The notes: generated by a model from the letters alone, not told the origin. 64,000 nucleotides of DNA from Ichthyophis bannanicus (GCA_033557465.1 CM066039.1:397873440-397937439), one strand, 5' to 3'. Shown: positions 19,736-30,763, numbered from the stretch's first letter. Made by a program: numbers and translations.

Positions 19736-22355
19736 AGGAGGAGGGTTGAAGACAGATAAAATGAACATGGCTTGGGATGGAGAAGGGAGCCAAAGAGAGA
19801 GGGGAGATGCTGGCCACAGTGTAGGGAGGTGGAAGACAGATAAAGTGAACATGGGAATGGATGGAGGAGGGAGCCAGAGAGAGAGGGGGAGATGCAGGAT
19901 GCAGAGTAGGGAGGGTGGAAGACAGATAAAGTGAACATGGGATGGGATGGAGGAGGGAGCCAGAGAGAGAGGGGACATGAAGGCTGCAGAGTAGGGAAGA
20001 GGAAGACAGATAAAGTGAACATGGGATGGGATGGAGGAGGGAGCCAGAGAGAGCAGGGAGATGCATGCCGCAGAGTAGGGAGGGTGGAAGACAGATAAAG
20101 TGAACATGGGAATGGATGGAGGAAGGAGCCAGAGAGAGAGGGGGAGATGCAGGATGCAGAGTAGGGAGGGTGGAAGACAGATAAAGTGAACATGGGATGG
20201 GATGGAGGAGGGAGCCAGAGAGAGAGGGGACATGAAGGCTGCAGAGTAGGGAAGAGGAAGACAGATAAAGTGAACATGGGATGGGATGGAGGAGGGAGCC
20301 AGAGAGAGCAGGGAGATGCATGCCGCAGAGTAGGGAAGGAGGAAGACAGATAAAGTGAACATGGGAATGGATGGAGGAAGGAGCCAGAGAGAGAGGGGAG
20401 ATGCAGGATGCAGAGTAGGGAAGGTGGAAGACAGATAAAGTGAACATGGGAATGGATGGAGGAAGGAGCCAGAGAGAGAGAGGGGAGATGCAGGATGCAG
20501 AGTAGGGAAGCTGGAAGACAGATAAAGTGAACATGGGAATGGATGGAGGAGGGAGCCAGAGAGAGGGGGAGATGCAGGATGCAGAGTAGGGAGGGTGGAA
20601 GACAGATAAAGTGAACATGGGAATGGATGGAGGAAGGAGCCAGAGAGAGAGGGGAGATGCAGGATGCAGAGTAGGGAAGGTGGAAGACAGATAAAGTGAA
20701 CATGGGATGGGATGGAGGAGGGAGCCAGAGAGAGGGGGAGATGCAGGATGCAGAGTAGGGAAGCTGGAAGACAGATAAAGTGAACATGGGATGGGATGGA
20801 GGAGGGAGCCAGAGAGAGGGGGAGATGCAGGATGCAGAGTAGGGAAGCTGGAAGACAGATAAAGTGAACATGGGATGGGATGGAGGAAGGAGCCAGAGAG
20901 AGCAGGGAGATGCAGGATGCAGAGTAGGGAAGGTGGAAGACAGATAAAGTGAACATGGGAATGGATGGAGGAGGGAGACAGAGAGAGAGGGGAGATGCAG
21001 GATGCAGAGTAGGGAAGGTGGAAGACAGATAAAGTGAACATGGGAATGGATGGAGGAAGGAGCCAGAGAGAGAGAGGGGAGATGCAGGATGCAGAGTAGG
21101 GAAGGTGGAAGACAGATAAAGTGAACATGGGACGGGATGGAGGAGGGAGCCAGAGAGAGGGGGAGATGCAGGATGCAGAGTAGGGAGGGTGGAAGACAGA
21201 TAAAGTGAACATGGGAATGGATGGAGGAAGGAGCTAGAGAGAGAGAGGGGAGATGCAGGATGCAGAGTAGGGAGGCTGGAAGACAGATAAAGTGAACATG
21301 GGAATGGATGGAGGAAGGAGCCAGAGAGAGAGGGGGAGATGCAGGATGCAGAGTAGGGAGGGTGGAAGACAGATAAAGTGAACATGGGATGGGATGGAGG
21401 AGGGAGCCAGAGAGAGAGGGGACATGAAGGCTGCAGAGTAGGGAAGAGGAAGACAGATAAAGTGAACATGGGATGGGATGGAGGAGGGAGCCAGAGAGAG
21501 GGGAGATGCAGGATGCAGAGTAGGGAAGCTGGAAGACAGATAAAGTGAACATGGGAATGGATGGAGGAAGGAGCCAGAGAGAGAGAGGGGAGATGCAGGA
21601 TGCAGAGTAGGGAGGGTGGAAGACAGATAAAGTGAACATGGGAATGGATGGAGGAAGGAGCCAGAGAGAGAGAGGGGAGATGCAGGATGCAGAGTAGGGA
21701 AAGTGGAAGACAGATAAAGTGAACATGGGAATGGATGGAGGAAGGAGCCAGAGAGAGAGAGGGGAGATGCAGGATGCAGAGTATGGAAGCTGGAAGACAG
21801 ATAAAGTGAACATGGGATGGGATGGAGGAGGGAGCCAGAGAGAGAGAGGGGAGATGCAGGATGCAGAGTAGGGAAGCTGGAAGACAGATAAAGTGAACAT
21901 GGGATGGGATGGAGGAAGGAGCCAGAGAGAGCAGGGAGATGCTGGCCATGGAGTAGGGGTGGAAGACAGATAAAGTGAACTTAGGACAGGATGGAGGAGG
22001 GAGCCAGAGAGAGGGGAGAGATGCTGGACACAGAGTAGGGGGGTCGAAGACAGATAAAGTGAACATGGGATGGGATGGAGGAGGGAGACAGAGAGAGAGG
22101 GGAGAGGCTGGCCACAGAGAAGGGGGTGGAAGACAGATAAAGTGAACATGGGACAGCATGAAGGAGAGAACCAGAGAGAGAGGGGAGAGGCTGGCCACAG
22201 AGAAGGGGGTGGAAGACAGATAAAGTGAACATGGGACAGCATGAAGGAGAGAACCAGAGAGAGAGGGGAGAGGCTGGCCACAGAGAAGGGGGTGGAAGAC
22301 AGATAAAGTGAACATGGGACAGCATGAAGGAGAGAACCAGAGAGAGAGGGGAGAT
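19736..22355. repeat. ~82-bp minisatellite array, block 1
   Basis: About 32 units built on gaagacagataaagtgaaca, tgggatgggatggaggag, ggagccagagagagagggg and agatgctggccacagagtag. The period is 82 at 22127, 22209 and 22291. Variants mark a 255-bp (3-unit) higher-order copy: gacatga at 19974 and 20229, and atgcatgccg at 20061 and 20316. All three minus-strand frames are stop-free for long stretches because the unit lacks stops in that sense. This is not a gene. Confidence 0.95.
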
Positions 22356-22681
22356 GAAACCCTAAAACCTATAAAATTAACTGCAATATACATTTTTGGG
22401 GATGTCAGAGGTGTGTACTGTGACCTAGGGTTCAACAGCGAACTTCTAGATTTTGAGGCTGGCTAATAGTTTTCAAGAAAATTTGTAAAAGCCTGGCATA
22501 CACAACAGTTCACCGCCACTGCCACAAGCATTCAAAGAGGCAGCAGCAGAGGTGAGATAGGTTGGGGGAAACTGGCAGGAAGAAGCTGGCCACAGAGTAG
22601 GGGAAGTGGAAGACAGATAAATGAACATGGGACGGGATGGAGGAGGGAGCCAGAGAAAGAGTGGAGATCCAGGCCGCAGAA
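22356..22681. repeat. Second unit A plus one more satellite unit
   Basis: A copy of the segment at 19495-19735 with about 90% identity by eye, followed by satellite to 22681, where a CR1 3' end is inserted. The repeat of flank plus satellite implies a longer compound unit of about 2.86 kb. Confidence 0.75.
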
Positions 22682-23108
22682 TAGAAACATAGAAACATAG
22701 AAATATGATGACAGAAAAAGACCACATGGTCTATCTAGTCTGTCCTTCCATATCAACAACTACAACAGTCCCCTTTTTACCTTTAGAGATCCTCTGTGTT
22801 TGCCCCATGCTTTTTTGAATTCAGTTACTGTCCTCATCTCTACGACGTCCACTGGGAGACTATTCCACGGATCCACTACTCTTTCCGTAAAGAAATATTT
22901 ACGCATATCATTCCTGAATCTATCTCCCTTCACCCTCATCCCATGTCCCCTCATAGCAGAACTTGCTTTCAATTGAAAGAGGCTCTCTCCCTGAACATTT
23001 ATGCCACGGAGGTATTTAAACATCTCAATCATATCACCTCTATCCCGCCTGTCCTCTAAGGTGTACATATTAAGATCCTTAAGTCTGTCCTCATATGCTT
23101 TATAATGA
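22682..23108 (-). mobile_element. CR1 family-C LINE, 3' end inserted in the satellite
   Basis: The 3' terminus is at 22682 (agaaacatagaaacatagaa in plus sense), followed by the UTR and the C-terminal coding block (YEDRLKDLNMYTLEDRRDRG, RGHGMRVKGDRFRNDMRK, FFTERVVDPWNSLPVDVVEM). The open stretch 22760-23215 runs on into L2-D sequence by chance. Truncated at its 5' side where L2-D begins. Confidence 0.9.
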
Positions 23109-23340
23109 GGCCTCTCAATTAGTCCCGCCTCCTTCAGTGCCGCGGTCGCGCTTGCAGAGGTACCCTGACCGGCTCCTATAAATTTAGAGCGCCTGAGAGT
23201 GTTGTACTGTTTCAACTGTCTGATGCTGCTACTGCACCTACTATTGTGTTTATTTCCCCTGTGTTTGACTCCTAGAGCCTGCCCGTCCAGCTCCTGCAGC
23301 CTGGTTTCCTCCTCTCAATTAGTCCTGCCTCCTTCAGTGA

Positions 23341-23364
23341 CGCGACCGCGGGAACGCGGTCGCG
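23341..23364. repeat. GC palindrome in monomer 2, spacer ggaa
   Basis: Perfect 10-bp arms cgcgaccgcg and cgcggtcgcg are separated by ggaa. Confidence 0.9.
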
Positions 23365-23554
23365 CTTGCAGAGGTACCCTGACCGGCTCCTATAAATTTA
23401 GAGCGCCTGAGAGTGTTGTACTGTTTCAACTGTCTGATGCTGCTACTGCACCTACTATTGTGTTTATTTCCCCTGTGTTTGACTCCTAGAGCCTGCCCGT
23501 CCAGCTCCTGCAGCCTGGTTTCCTCCTCTCAATTAGTTCCGCCTCCTTCAGTGA

Positions 23555-23578
23555 CGCGACCGCGTTCCCGCGGTCGCG
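23555..23578. repeat. GC palindrome in monomer 3, spacer ttcc
   Basis: The same 10-bp arms as at 23341-23364 but the spacer is ttcc, the reverse complement. The whole element is therefore inverted relative to monomer 2. Confidence 0.9.
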
Positions 23579-23848
23579 CTTGCAGAGGTACCCTGACCGG
23601 CTCCTATAAATTTAGAGCGCCTGCGGCTCCTTAGGTGCGCTCCTTGGGGCCGCTCCGGTAGCGAATACCATCACTTTACTCTTGCTCTTTCGTTTTGTTT
23701 CCTTCCCGCTGTTATCCTCTCCACCACCACCGGACTCAGGAGCACGGTGTTTTCATCGTCGTCTGCTCCCTGCATACCTCCTGGGCCTTCTGAGGTACTT
23801 AACATTTCTCATCCTATAACGCCTTCTGTCCCCTTCCCCACCTGTTCT

Positions 23849-26803
23849 ATGCCCCACATACCTGTTCACTGGGGCTGCCGCCCAGCCGCGAATTTTAAAC
23901 GCCGTTCTCGTTGCCTCGCCCACCTTCTCTCTTGTTCTTCCTCTCATTCCACTCTTCAGCCACCTCCCCCTGCTTCTGCTTCTCCCCCAGCCACCTTAAA
24001 GATTGGTCTTGTTAACTGTCGCTCCCTCAGGTCCAAGTCCTTACTCGTTCAAGATCTTATCTCCCAATCCTCATTCACCCTCACCCTTCTCACCGAGACG
24101 TGGTTAAGAGAAGGGGAGGATGCCCTCCTTAACCGTTGCCTTCCTCCGGGTTTCTCTGCAGTCTCTGTCCCCCGTACCGGCCGCACAGGTGGTGGTGTAG
24201 CTGCAATCCTTGCACCCTCCCTTTTTTTCACTCAACTCTTTTCACCGTCTCTCTCCTACCCTGAGGCCCTTCTCCTTCATCTACACACCACTCCACCGAC
24301 CCACATTCTCCTCATCTACGCACCTCCTGCCCTCCGCACTGACCTTTGGGACTCCCTCCTTCGCTCCATTTCTGACCTCTCCCTTCTCTTTCCTCATCTC
24401 CTCATCGCTGGAGATTTTAATCTTCACCTCAACTCCCCCTCTTCCCCTAGAGAACTTGCTTTTCTCACCCTTCTTCACGATCTCTCTCTCCTTCAGCATG
24501 TCTCTTTTCCTACCCATTCTGCCGGCCATACCCTAGATCTTTTTCTGACCCCCTCGTCCTCCACACTCACTCTCTCCAATCTGTCCTCTCTTCCTCTTCC
24601 CTGGTCAGACCACTTCTGCCTTTCGGTCTCCTGCTGCCACTCTGGAATCCCGACACCCCTCCCTACATCCCCCTCTGTCTGTCATCTCTCTCGCTCAATC
24701 ACTCCCTCCCTAGCCCAGCACCTTCCCTCAGCCTCAGCCATACTCCCCCCTGACTTCCCCTCCTTGCCTCTCGACTCCCAAGCGTCCGCTTGGTTCTCCT
24801 CTCTCTCCACTGCTCTCGATCACATAGCCCCTCTTCGACCACGTCCAGTCACTCGTCGGCCCTCACACCCCTGGTACCATCCTGGTCTTCTCCTGCTCCG
24901 ATCCCAACTTCATAGAGCTGAGAGACACTGGCGCAAGACCCCATCGCCAGCCTCCCTCTCCCTCTTCAAATCCCAACACTCCTTCTATCGCTCCCAGGTT
25001 CACCTAGCCAAAGCCACTTTCTTTTCTGCCACTATCGCCGCTGCTCCCAATCAGACACGCCATCTCTATTCCACACTTACCTTTCTTACATCTCTTCATC
25101 CTTCTACTCCCACCAAGCCCACTCATCCTCTCCCCGCCTCTTCCCTCCTAGCCTCCGCCTTCCACAACAAGGTTTCCACCCTGAGGGCCTCTCTGCCCTC
25201 TCATCCCCCACCTCTCCCTTCTCCCCCTCCCGTTGCCTCGCCCCCTCCTACCTCCCCACTCTCCCATACCTGGTCTTCCTTCTCTTTAACCACTACCGCC
25301 GAACTACATCACCTCATTGCTTCTTCTAATAAAACCTTCTGCCCTCTTGATCCTATTCCATCCTCCTGGCTACTCTTCCCATCTCTGTCTCTCCTCCCCC
25401 CCATTCAAACCATGCTAAACTCTAGTCTTTCCACTGGTTCTTTTCCCTCTCCCTGGAAACACGCCCTCATCCGCCCTCTTCTTAAGAAACCCTCCCTTGA
25501 CCCTCTTGACCCCAACAACTACCATCCAGTCTCCAACCTTCCTTTCCTTTCCAAACTACTCGAAAAAATCGTCTTTGCCCAGCTTTCTCACCATCTTGAC
25601 TCTGCCAATCTCCTTCACCCCCGTCAATCCAGCTTTCGCCCTGGTCACAGCGTGGAAACCACCCTCCTTGCTTTCACTGATTCCCTGCACACTGCCCACG
25701 ATCGAGGTGACATCTCGGTGGCGGTAGCACTTGACCTCTCCGCTGCCTTTGACCTGGTTGATCACTCCCTTCTCCTGTCCCGCTTGCATGACGCTGGTCT
25801 CCGTAGCACTGTCTTGCGGTGGTTTCACTCTTTTCTATTCTCCCGTTCTGGTGCCGTTCTCCCATCCTCTCCCTCTCTCCCACCTTCTGACTCTTTCCCT
25901 TTGACCTGTGGGGTTCCCCAGGGCTCTGTACTGGCTCCCCTTCTTTTCAATCTATTTCTCACCCCCCTCACATTACTCATACAGCAATTTGGAATTTCTG
26001 CCTTTTACTATGCCGACGACATTCTTCTCCTTCATCACACTTCCCCTACTTCTCCTGATTTGACTCCTTTAAACAACTGCCTCACTGCTGTTTCCCACTG
26101 GCTGACGCAAAACTGTTTACATCTTAATCTTTCCAAAACCATAGCTATCTGGTTCTCACATGGTCGCCCACCCCCTTCCTTAGCCCCATCTTTTCACAAT
26201 GCTCCTATCTCGCTGGTTTCTACTTTCCGCTACCTCGGGGTTCTTTTTGATTCTGATCTCTCCTTTTCGTCTCACATTTCCCACATATCTAAACTCTCTT
26301 TCTTTCACCTCCGCCAAATTCGTGCCATTCGTCCCTTCCTCTCTCCCTCCGCCTTAACTACCCTGTTACTGGCCCTCGTTATTTCCCGCATTGACTTTTC
26401 CAATTCTATTCTTTCTGGCATCTCCAAACAGCAACTCTCACGGTTACAGCGAATTCAAAATACCGCCGCCCGACTCATTTCCCACGCTTCCCCTAGAGAT
26501 CATGTCACCCCCCTCCTCCTCCGTCTCCACTGGCTCCCTATACCTTTCCGCATACAATTCAAACTCCTCACCCTAACTCACAAGGCACTGCACACTTCCA
26601 CCCCTCAATATCTTGCAGATCTGCTCCGTTTCCAAACCCCCCGCCACACTCCACGCTCCTTTCACCTCAACCGCCTCACACTGCCTTCCCCTTCACGTGC
26701 TCATTTACAGTCTACCCGCTCTTCAGCCTTCTTCTTCGCTGGTCCCTCACTATGGAACTCTCCCCCCTACCCTTCGGCTCGAATCCCACTTCCCTACCTT
26801 TAA
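23849..26803 (+). CDS. L2-clade ORF2-type polyprotein: endonuclease and reverse transcriptase
   Basis: 984 codons from the first ATG of the frame at 23849; the frame is open further upstream without an ATG. Endonuclease: IGLVNCRSLRSKS, LLTETWL (catalytic E), GGGVAAIL, LIYAPPA, LLIAGDFNLHL and LPWSDHFCL. Reverse transcriptase: [71 protein letters not shown] and FYYADDILLL, with both catalytic aspartates present. C-terminus: RIDFSNSILSGI, QNTAARLISHA, LRLHWLPI and FFFAGPSLWN. After this a one-base shift in the C run at 26762-26767 gives IPLPYL-stop, while the family ending (FPTFKRSLKTYLFSLAF) continues in the next frame to 26864. The protein would nick DNA and copy the element RNA by target-primed reverse transcription. 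Confidence 0.9.
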   Translation: MPHIPVHWGCRPAANFKRRSRCLAHLLSCSSSHSTLQPPPPASASPPATLKIGLVNCRSLRSKSLLVQDLISQSSFTLTLLTETWLREGEDALLNRCLPPGFSAVSVPRTGRTGGGVAAILAPSLFFTQLFSPSLSYPEALLLHLHTTPPTHILLIYAPPALRTDLWDSLLRSISDLSLLFPHLLIAGDFNLHLNSPSSPRELAFLTLLHDLSLLQHVSFPTHSAGHTLDLFLTPSSSTLTLSNLSSLPLPWSDHFCLSVSCCHSGIPTPLPTSPSVCHLSRSITPSLAQHLPSASAILPPDFPSLPLDSQASAWFSSLSTALDHIAPLRPRPVTRRPSHPWYHPGLLLLRSQLHRAERHWRKTPSPASLSLFKSQHSFYRSQVHLAKATFFSATIAAAPNQTRHLYSTLTFLTSLHPSTPTKPTHPLPASSLLASAFHNKVSTLRASLPSHPPPLPSPPPVASPPPTSPLSHTWSSFSLTTTAELHHLIASSNKTFCPLDPIPSSWLLFPSLSLLPPIQTMLNSSLSTGSFPSPWKHALIRPLLKKPSLDPLDPNNYHPVSNLPFLSKLLEKIVFAQLSHHLDSANLLHPRQSSFRPGHSVETTLLAFTDSLHTAHDRGDISVAVALDLSAAFDLVDHSLLLSRLHDAGLRSTVLRWFHSFLFSRSGAVLPSSPSLPPSDSFPLTCGVPQGSVLAPLLFNLFLTPLTLLIQQFGISAFYYADDILLLHHTSPTSPDLTPLNNCLTAVSHWLTQNCLHLNLSKTIAIWFSHGRPPPSLAPSFHNAPISLVSTFRYLGVLFDSDLSFSSHISHISKLSFFHLRQIRAIRPFLSPSALTTLLLALVISRIDFSNSILSGISKQQLSRLQRIQNTAARLISHASPRDHVTPLLLRLHWLPIPFRIQFKLLTLTHKALHTSTPQYLADLLRFQTPRHTPRSFHLNRLTLPSPSRAHLQSTRSSAFFFAGPSLWNSPPYPSARIPLPYL

Positions 26804-27035
26804 ACGTTCCCTCAAGACTTACCTCTTTTCCCTAGCCTTTGACCTCCCCCTCTCCCAGCCCTGATCCTTCTCCCTCATCCTTTGTCCCACCTCACTCTTG
26901 TCTTCTTCCTTTACTGTCACATTGTAACTTCCTTTCACTTTCTGGCCTCGCGCCACTCTGTCTTTGGAATTTTGTTACCATTGTAAACCGCCCTGCTTAC
27001 CACTGAAGGGCGGTCAAGCAAATAAATAAAGATAA

Positions 27036-27716
27036 AGATAAAGATAAAGTGAGCATGGGAATGGATGGAGGAGGGAGCCAGAGACAGAGGGGAGATGCTG
27101 GCCACAGAGTAGGGGGAGGGGGTAAAAGACTGATAAAGTGAACTTAGGATGGGATGGAGGAGAGAGCCAGAGAGAGAAAGGAGATTCTGGACACAGAGAA
27201 GGCAGGAGAAAAACAGATAAAGTGAACATGGGACGGGATGGAGGAAGAGCCAGAGAGAGAGGGGAGATGCTGGCCACAGAGTAGGGGGAGGGGGTAAAAG
27301 ACTGATAAAGTGAACTTAGGATGGGATGGAGGAGAGAGCCAGAGAGAGAAAGGAGATTCTGGACACAGAGAAGGCGGGAGAAAAACAGATAAAGTGAACA
27401 TGGGACGGGATGGAGGAAGAGCCAGAGAGAGAGGGGAGATGCTGGACACAGAGTAGGGGGGTGTACGACAGAAAAAGTGAACATGGGACAGGATGGAGGA
27501 GGGAGCCAGGGATAGAGGGGAGATGCTAGCAGCAGAGTAGGGGGTGTAAGACAGATAAAGTGAAAATGGGATGGGATGGGATGGAGGAGGGAGAGATGCT
27601 GGCCACAGAGTAGGGAGTTGGAAGACAGGTAAAGTGAACATGGGATCAGATGGAGGAGGGAGCAAGAGAGAGATGGGAGATGCTGGACACAGAGTAGGGG
27701 GGTGTGAGACAGATAA
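27036..27716. repeat. 82-bp minisatellite array, block 2
   Basis: About 8 units of the satellite seen at 19736, on the far side of L2-D. It ends where the CR1-A 3' terminus begins (agataataag, about 27711). Confidence 0.95.
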
Positions 27717-28860
27717 TAAGAAAATAAGAACATAAGATATGTCATACTGGGTCAGACCAAGGTCCATAAAGCCCAGTATCCTGTTTCCAACAGTGGCCAA
27801 CCTAGGTCATATGTACCTAGCAGTTTCCCCAAAAGACGCAGGTTCCACAATGCATGTACTGGGTCAAGCATTGTTATCCTGGGTCCCTTCTTAAAAATGG
27901 TTTATGGACCTTTCCTCCAGGAACTTGTCCAAACCTTTTTTAAACCCAGCTACACTAACAGCCTTTACTACATCCTCCGGTAACAAATTCCACAGTTTGA
28001 TTACACGTTGAGTGAAAAAATATTTTCTTTTATTAGTCTTAAATAGTTTACCCTGTAGCTTTATGGCATGTCCCTGGTCTTTCTATATTCTGATAAGGTG
28101 AACAATTGATCTACGTTTACCCGTTCCACTCCGTTCATTAATTTATAGACTTCTATCATATCTCCCCTCAGCCGTCTCTTTTCCAGGTTAAAGAGCCCTA
28201 ACCTTTTTAGCCTTTCTTCATAGGAGTCTCCTTCCATCCCCTTTACTATTTTGGTGGCTGTTCTCTGAACCTTTTCTAAAATCGCTATATCCTTTTTAAG
28301 ATATGGTGACCAGAATTGCACACAATATTCAAGGTGCGGTCTCACCATGGAATGATACAGAGGCATTATAATATCTTTTGTTTTATTTTCCATTCCTTTC
28401 CTTATGATACCTAGCATTCTATTTGCTCTCTTGGCCGCCGCTGAACACTGGGAGGAGGGTTTTAACATGTTATCCACAATGGCGCCTAAATCTTTTTCCT
28501 GGGTGGTGGCTCCTAATGTGGAACCTTGCATCGTGTAACCATAGTTTGGGTTGTTCTTCCCTAGGTGCATAACTTTGCACTTGTCCACATTAAATTTCAT
28601 CTGCCATTTTGATGCCCAGTCTTCCAATTTATCAAGATCCTCTTGCAATTTTCCACAATTCTCTTGGGTTTTAACAACTTTAAATAGTTTTGTGTCATCT
28701 GCAAATTTGATAACCTCACTCGTTATTCCATTCCAGGTCATTTATGAATATGTCAAAAAACAGAGGACCCAGCACAGATCCCTGGGGTACTCCACTATTC
28801 ACCTTTTTCCATTGGGAAAATTTGCCATTTGGCCCTACCCTCTGCTTTCTATCTTTTAAC
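27717..28860 (-). mobile_element. CR1-A copy 3, 3' part
   Basis: The 3' terminus is at about 27717 in the satellite. The open stretch 28061-28741 encodes the RT active site and C-terminal domain with an intact FADDTKLF box, [29 protein letters not shown] and [15 protein letters not shown]. It then frameshifts (a c dropped in tccctggtc near 28074). The PQG box [11 protein letters not shown] lies in 28716-28901. It is interrupted at 28860 by L2-G and continues at 35041. Confidence 0.9.
28857..28860. repeat. Left target duplication of L2-G (taac)
   Basis: taac at 28857-28860 is repeated at 35037-35040. Removing L2-G plus one copy restores the uninterrupted family-A text seen at about 13775. Confidence 0.7.
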
Positions 28861-28929
28861 TGCCTAAAGGCTGTGCGGGCCCGCGCCTGAGGGCCGCGCA
28901 AGAGGGCCCTTTGGCACGGCCCTTAGGCA
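28861..28929 (+). promoter_or_regulatory. 5'-terminal hairpin of L2-G
   Basis: tgcctaaaggctgtg (28861-28875) pairs with cacggcccttaggca (28915-28929), 13 of 15 positions, around a GC-rich loop with smaller palindromes (gcgggcccgc). It sits exactly at the element's 5' end, so it could affect transcription, translation or retrotransposition of the 5' end. Confidence 0.6.
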
Positions 28930-29280
28930 AGGGCGCTTCAAGATTACCACGGAAAAGTAACAGAAACAACGACGCTGAGACCAACAACTTCTTCCTGGTA
29001 CAGCTGAGCTCCCTCAGGGCCGAGCTCGCGTACAATCACCGAACTGACACCCCAACAACACGCAGCAAGTATATTCAACCAAATACAGTCTTAAACAGAC
29101 TCAGTCCTTAACAGCCTAAATTTGCCTACCTGATTTGATACTGTAGCCAGTAACACATTGTCTCATTACATTACCGGTCTGCATTACTGTTGTCAGTAAC
29201 TAACCTCACTACTACATTAACTAATATATCACTGCTGATTTATCTGCTGCTGATATAGTACACCTGATCTTTCTACTGTT

Positions 29281-29520
29281 GCCAGTAACCCTGACTTATC
29301 CACTGATGTTATATTATTGCTAACTTATTTACTGTTGTCAGTATCACTTACTTACTGTTGTCAGTATTAGATTATCACTTTACTGTTAGAATTTACTGTT
29401 GCCAGTATCCCTGACTTATCCACTGATGATATATTATTGCTAACTTACTTACTGTTGTCAGTATCACATTATCACTTTACTGTTAGAATTTACTATTGAC
29501 AGTATCTTATGTCTTTACTA
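29281..29520 (+). promoter_or_regulatory. Two 120-bp tandem units in L2-G leader
   Basis: ctgacttatccactgatg occurs at 29291 and 29411, with the following text (attattgctaactta, tactgttgtcagtatca, ttagaatttact) also repeated. The period is 120 bp. Shorter ctgttgccagtaac motifs are scattered on both sides. Confidence 0.75.
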
Positions 29521-29896
29521 CCTCGACTAAATATTTCTGTTTCAGGAAATAGAACTCAGCCGCCAGCAACGGACAATTCAGGTTATTAATAGAGTACTAC
29601 TGCAAAGTGATAACTGCTATTATGAATGTTACTCTACTATTGTTTACTATTGTAGACTTCTGTTGATAACTCCTACTGCCCATAGACCTCTGTTGCCAGT
29701 AACTAACTACCATTGCCGTGATTTATAACTGTAGCCAGTGTTAACTCATTGTTACCAGTAATTAACTGAGTGGCCAAACAGATCACTTCTAAAAGGAGTC
29801 ACGTACACTTCCTGACACTGCTGACAATATATTTGATAACAAGTATATTTGATAACAAGCTTGACCTACATTGCGAAAATGCCATGAACAAACATC

Positions 29897-30763
29897 ATGC
29901 TTATAAGATTAATCTACACTTGTATATTATTAGCAATACTAATAATTGACCTAACACTAAGTTTGAACAGCAAAAATTATATGACAATCCCTATAATACA
30001 TACACATACCCGAAACAACTATCATATTGGACACACTTACTCAAACAACCATCCAAGAATAAACTCACATCGACTAATTCACATAAAACAAACAAACTCA
30101 CATCAATCAGTCAACGGAACCTGCTCAAATAATTCAACATCCCTTTCATGCATCCTTATTAATGCACGATTGATGAAAAACAAACTTCCCATATTTAATG
30201 ATTTGATAACAGACATATTATGTGTCACTGAGACCTGGCTCTCAGAATCTGATACAGTCTACCTAAATCAACTTAATAATGAAAACTATGACACATTCTA
30301 TAAACACAGAATGAATAGAAAAGGTGGAGGAGTATTAATGATGACGAAAAAGGCATTAAGTGCCAAAACAATCCAATCAAACATCTCTAATAACATGGAC
30401 ACACTATTAATAAAAATTGGTTTCATGAAAATTTGCTTAATATATAGACCCCCAGACCAAAACGCAGAATGTCTTGATTCTCTGATTGAACTCCTTAGCT
30501 CTTCCACTGAACAACACCCCATAATCATGCTAGGTGATTTTAACCTTCCCTCACTACCAACATCGGAATCTAAATTATTTTTCGATACTATATCAGACAT
30601 AGACTATCATCAAATAATAAACACATCAACACATATAAAAGGAGGAACACTTGACCTTGTTCTCCTACCAAATACACTCTTCAAGCTAATCAATACAAAC
30701 TCTGTAGAATGCACACAGATACCTTGGTCTGATCACTATATTATCAAAATAAACCTTACATAG
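29897..30763 (+). pseudogene. L2-G ORF2: endonuclease domain
   Basis: 288 codons from ATG 29897. After a hydrophobic N-terminus (LLAILIIDLTLSL) comes the AP-type endonuclease: CILINARLMKNKL, LCVTETWLSESD (catalytic E), RKGGGVLMMTKK, ICLIYRPPDQN, IIMLGDFNLPSLP, TLDLVLLP and PWSDHYIIKI. A TAG at 30761 stops the frame, but the same frame continues open at 30881-31159 with the endonuclease-RT linker (WFNTTLKQMKKELRKLEINW), so this is a nonsense mutation. All endonuclease catalytic boxes are intact. Confidence 0.85.

Larger units (their letters stand above)
23111..23630 (+). promoter_or_regulatory. Tandem 5' monomers of L2-D (2.5 units, 200/214 bp)
   Basis: Units start cctctcaattagt at 23111, 23311 and 23525. 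Each has a GC-box-like cgcctcc, a palindromic GC element, gaggtaccctgaccggctcc and a TATA-like tataaatttaga. The third unit stops after the TATA-like box and leads into the leader. The first unit is 14 bp shorter because one palindrome arm is missing. A promoter role is inferred from this composition and from mouse L1 monomers. Confidence 0.75.
23109..27035 (+). mobile_element. Nearly intact L2-clade LINE (L2-D), 3.9 kb
   Basis: The layout is complete: tandem 5' monomers, a short unique leader, one long ORF with endonuclease and reverse transcriptase, a ~200-bp 3' UTR, and a terminal hairpin (accgccct...agggcggt, about 26986-27014) followed by (aataaa/gataaa)n. It lies between the CR1-C 3' end and the continuing satellite. 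The tail gataaag merges into satellite text agataaagtg, which hides any target duplication. It is the best-preserved LINE here. Confidence 0.9.

Noticed and set aside
19613..22435. Very long minus-strand open frames (up to 940 codons, all three frames open)
   Set aside because: They are translations of the 82-bp minisatellite, whose unit has no stop in that sense. No start context, no domain, and three frames open at once.
22760..23215. 151-codon frame across the CR1-C / L2-D junction
   Set aside because: The first ~35 codons are L2-D 5' UTR read by chance; only the rest is CR1.
23747..23848. Upstream start for the L2-D ORF
   Set aside because: Position 23747 is GTG. The frame is open there but the first ATG is 23849; non-AUG initiation cannot be shown from sequence.
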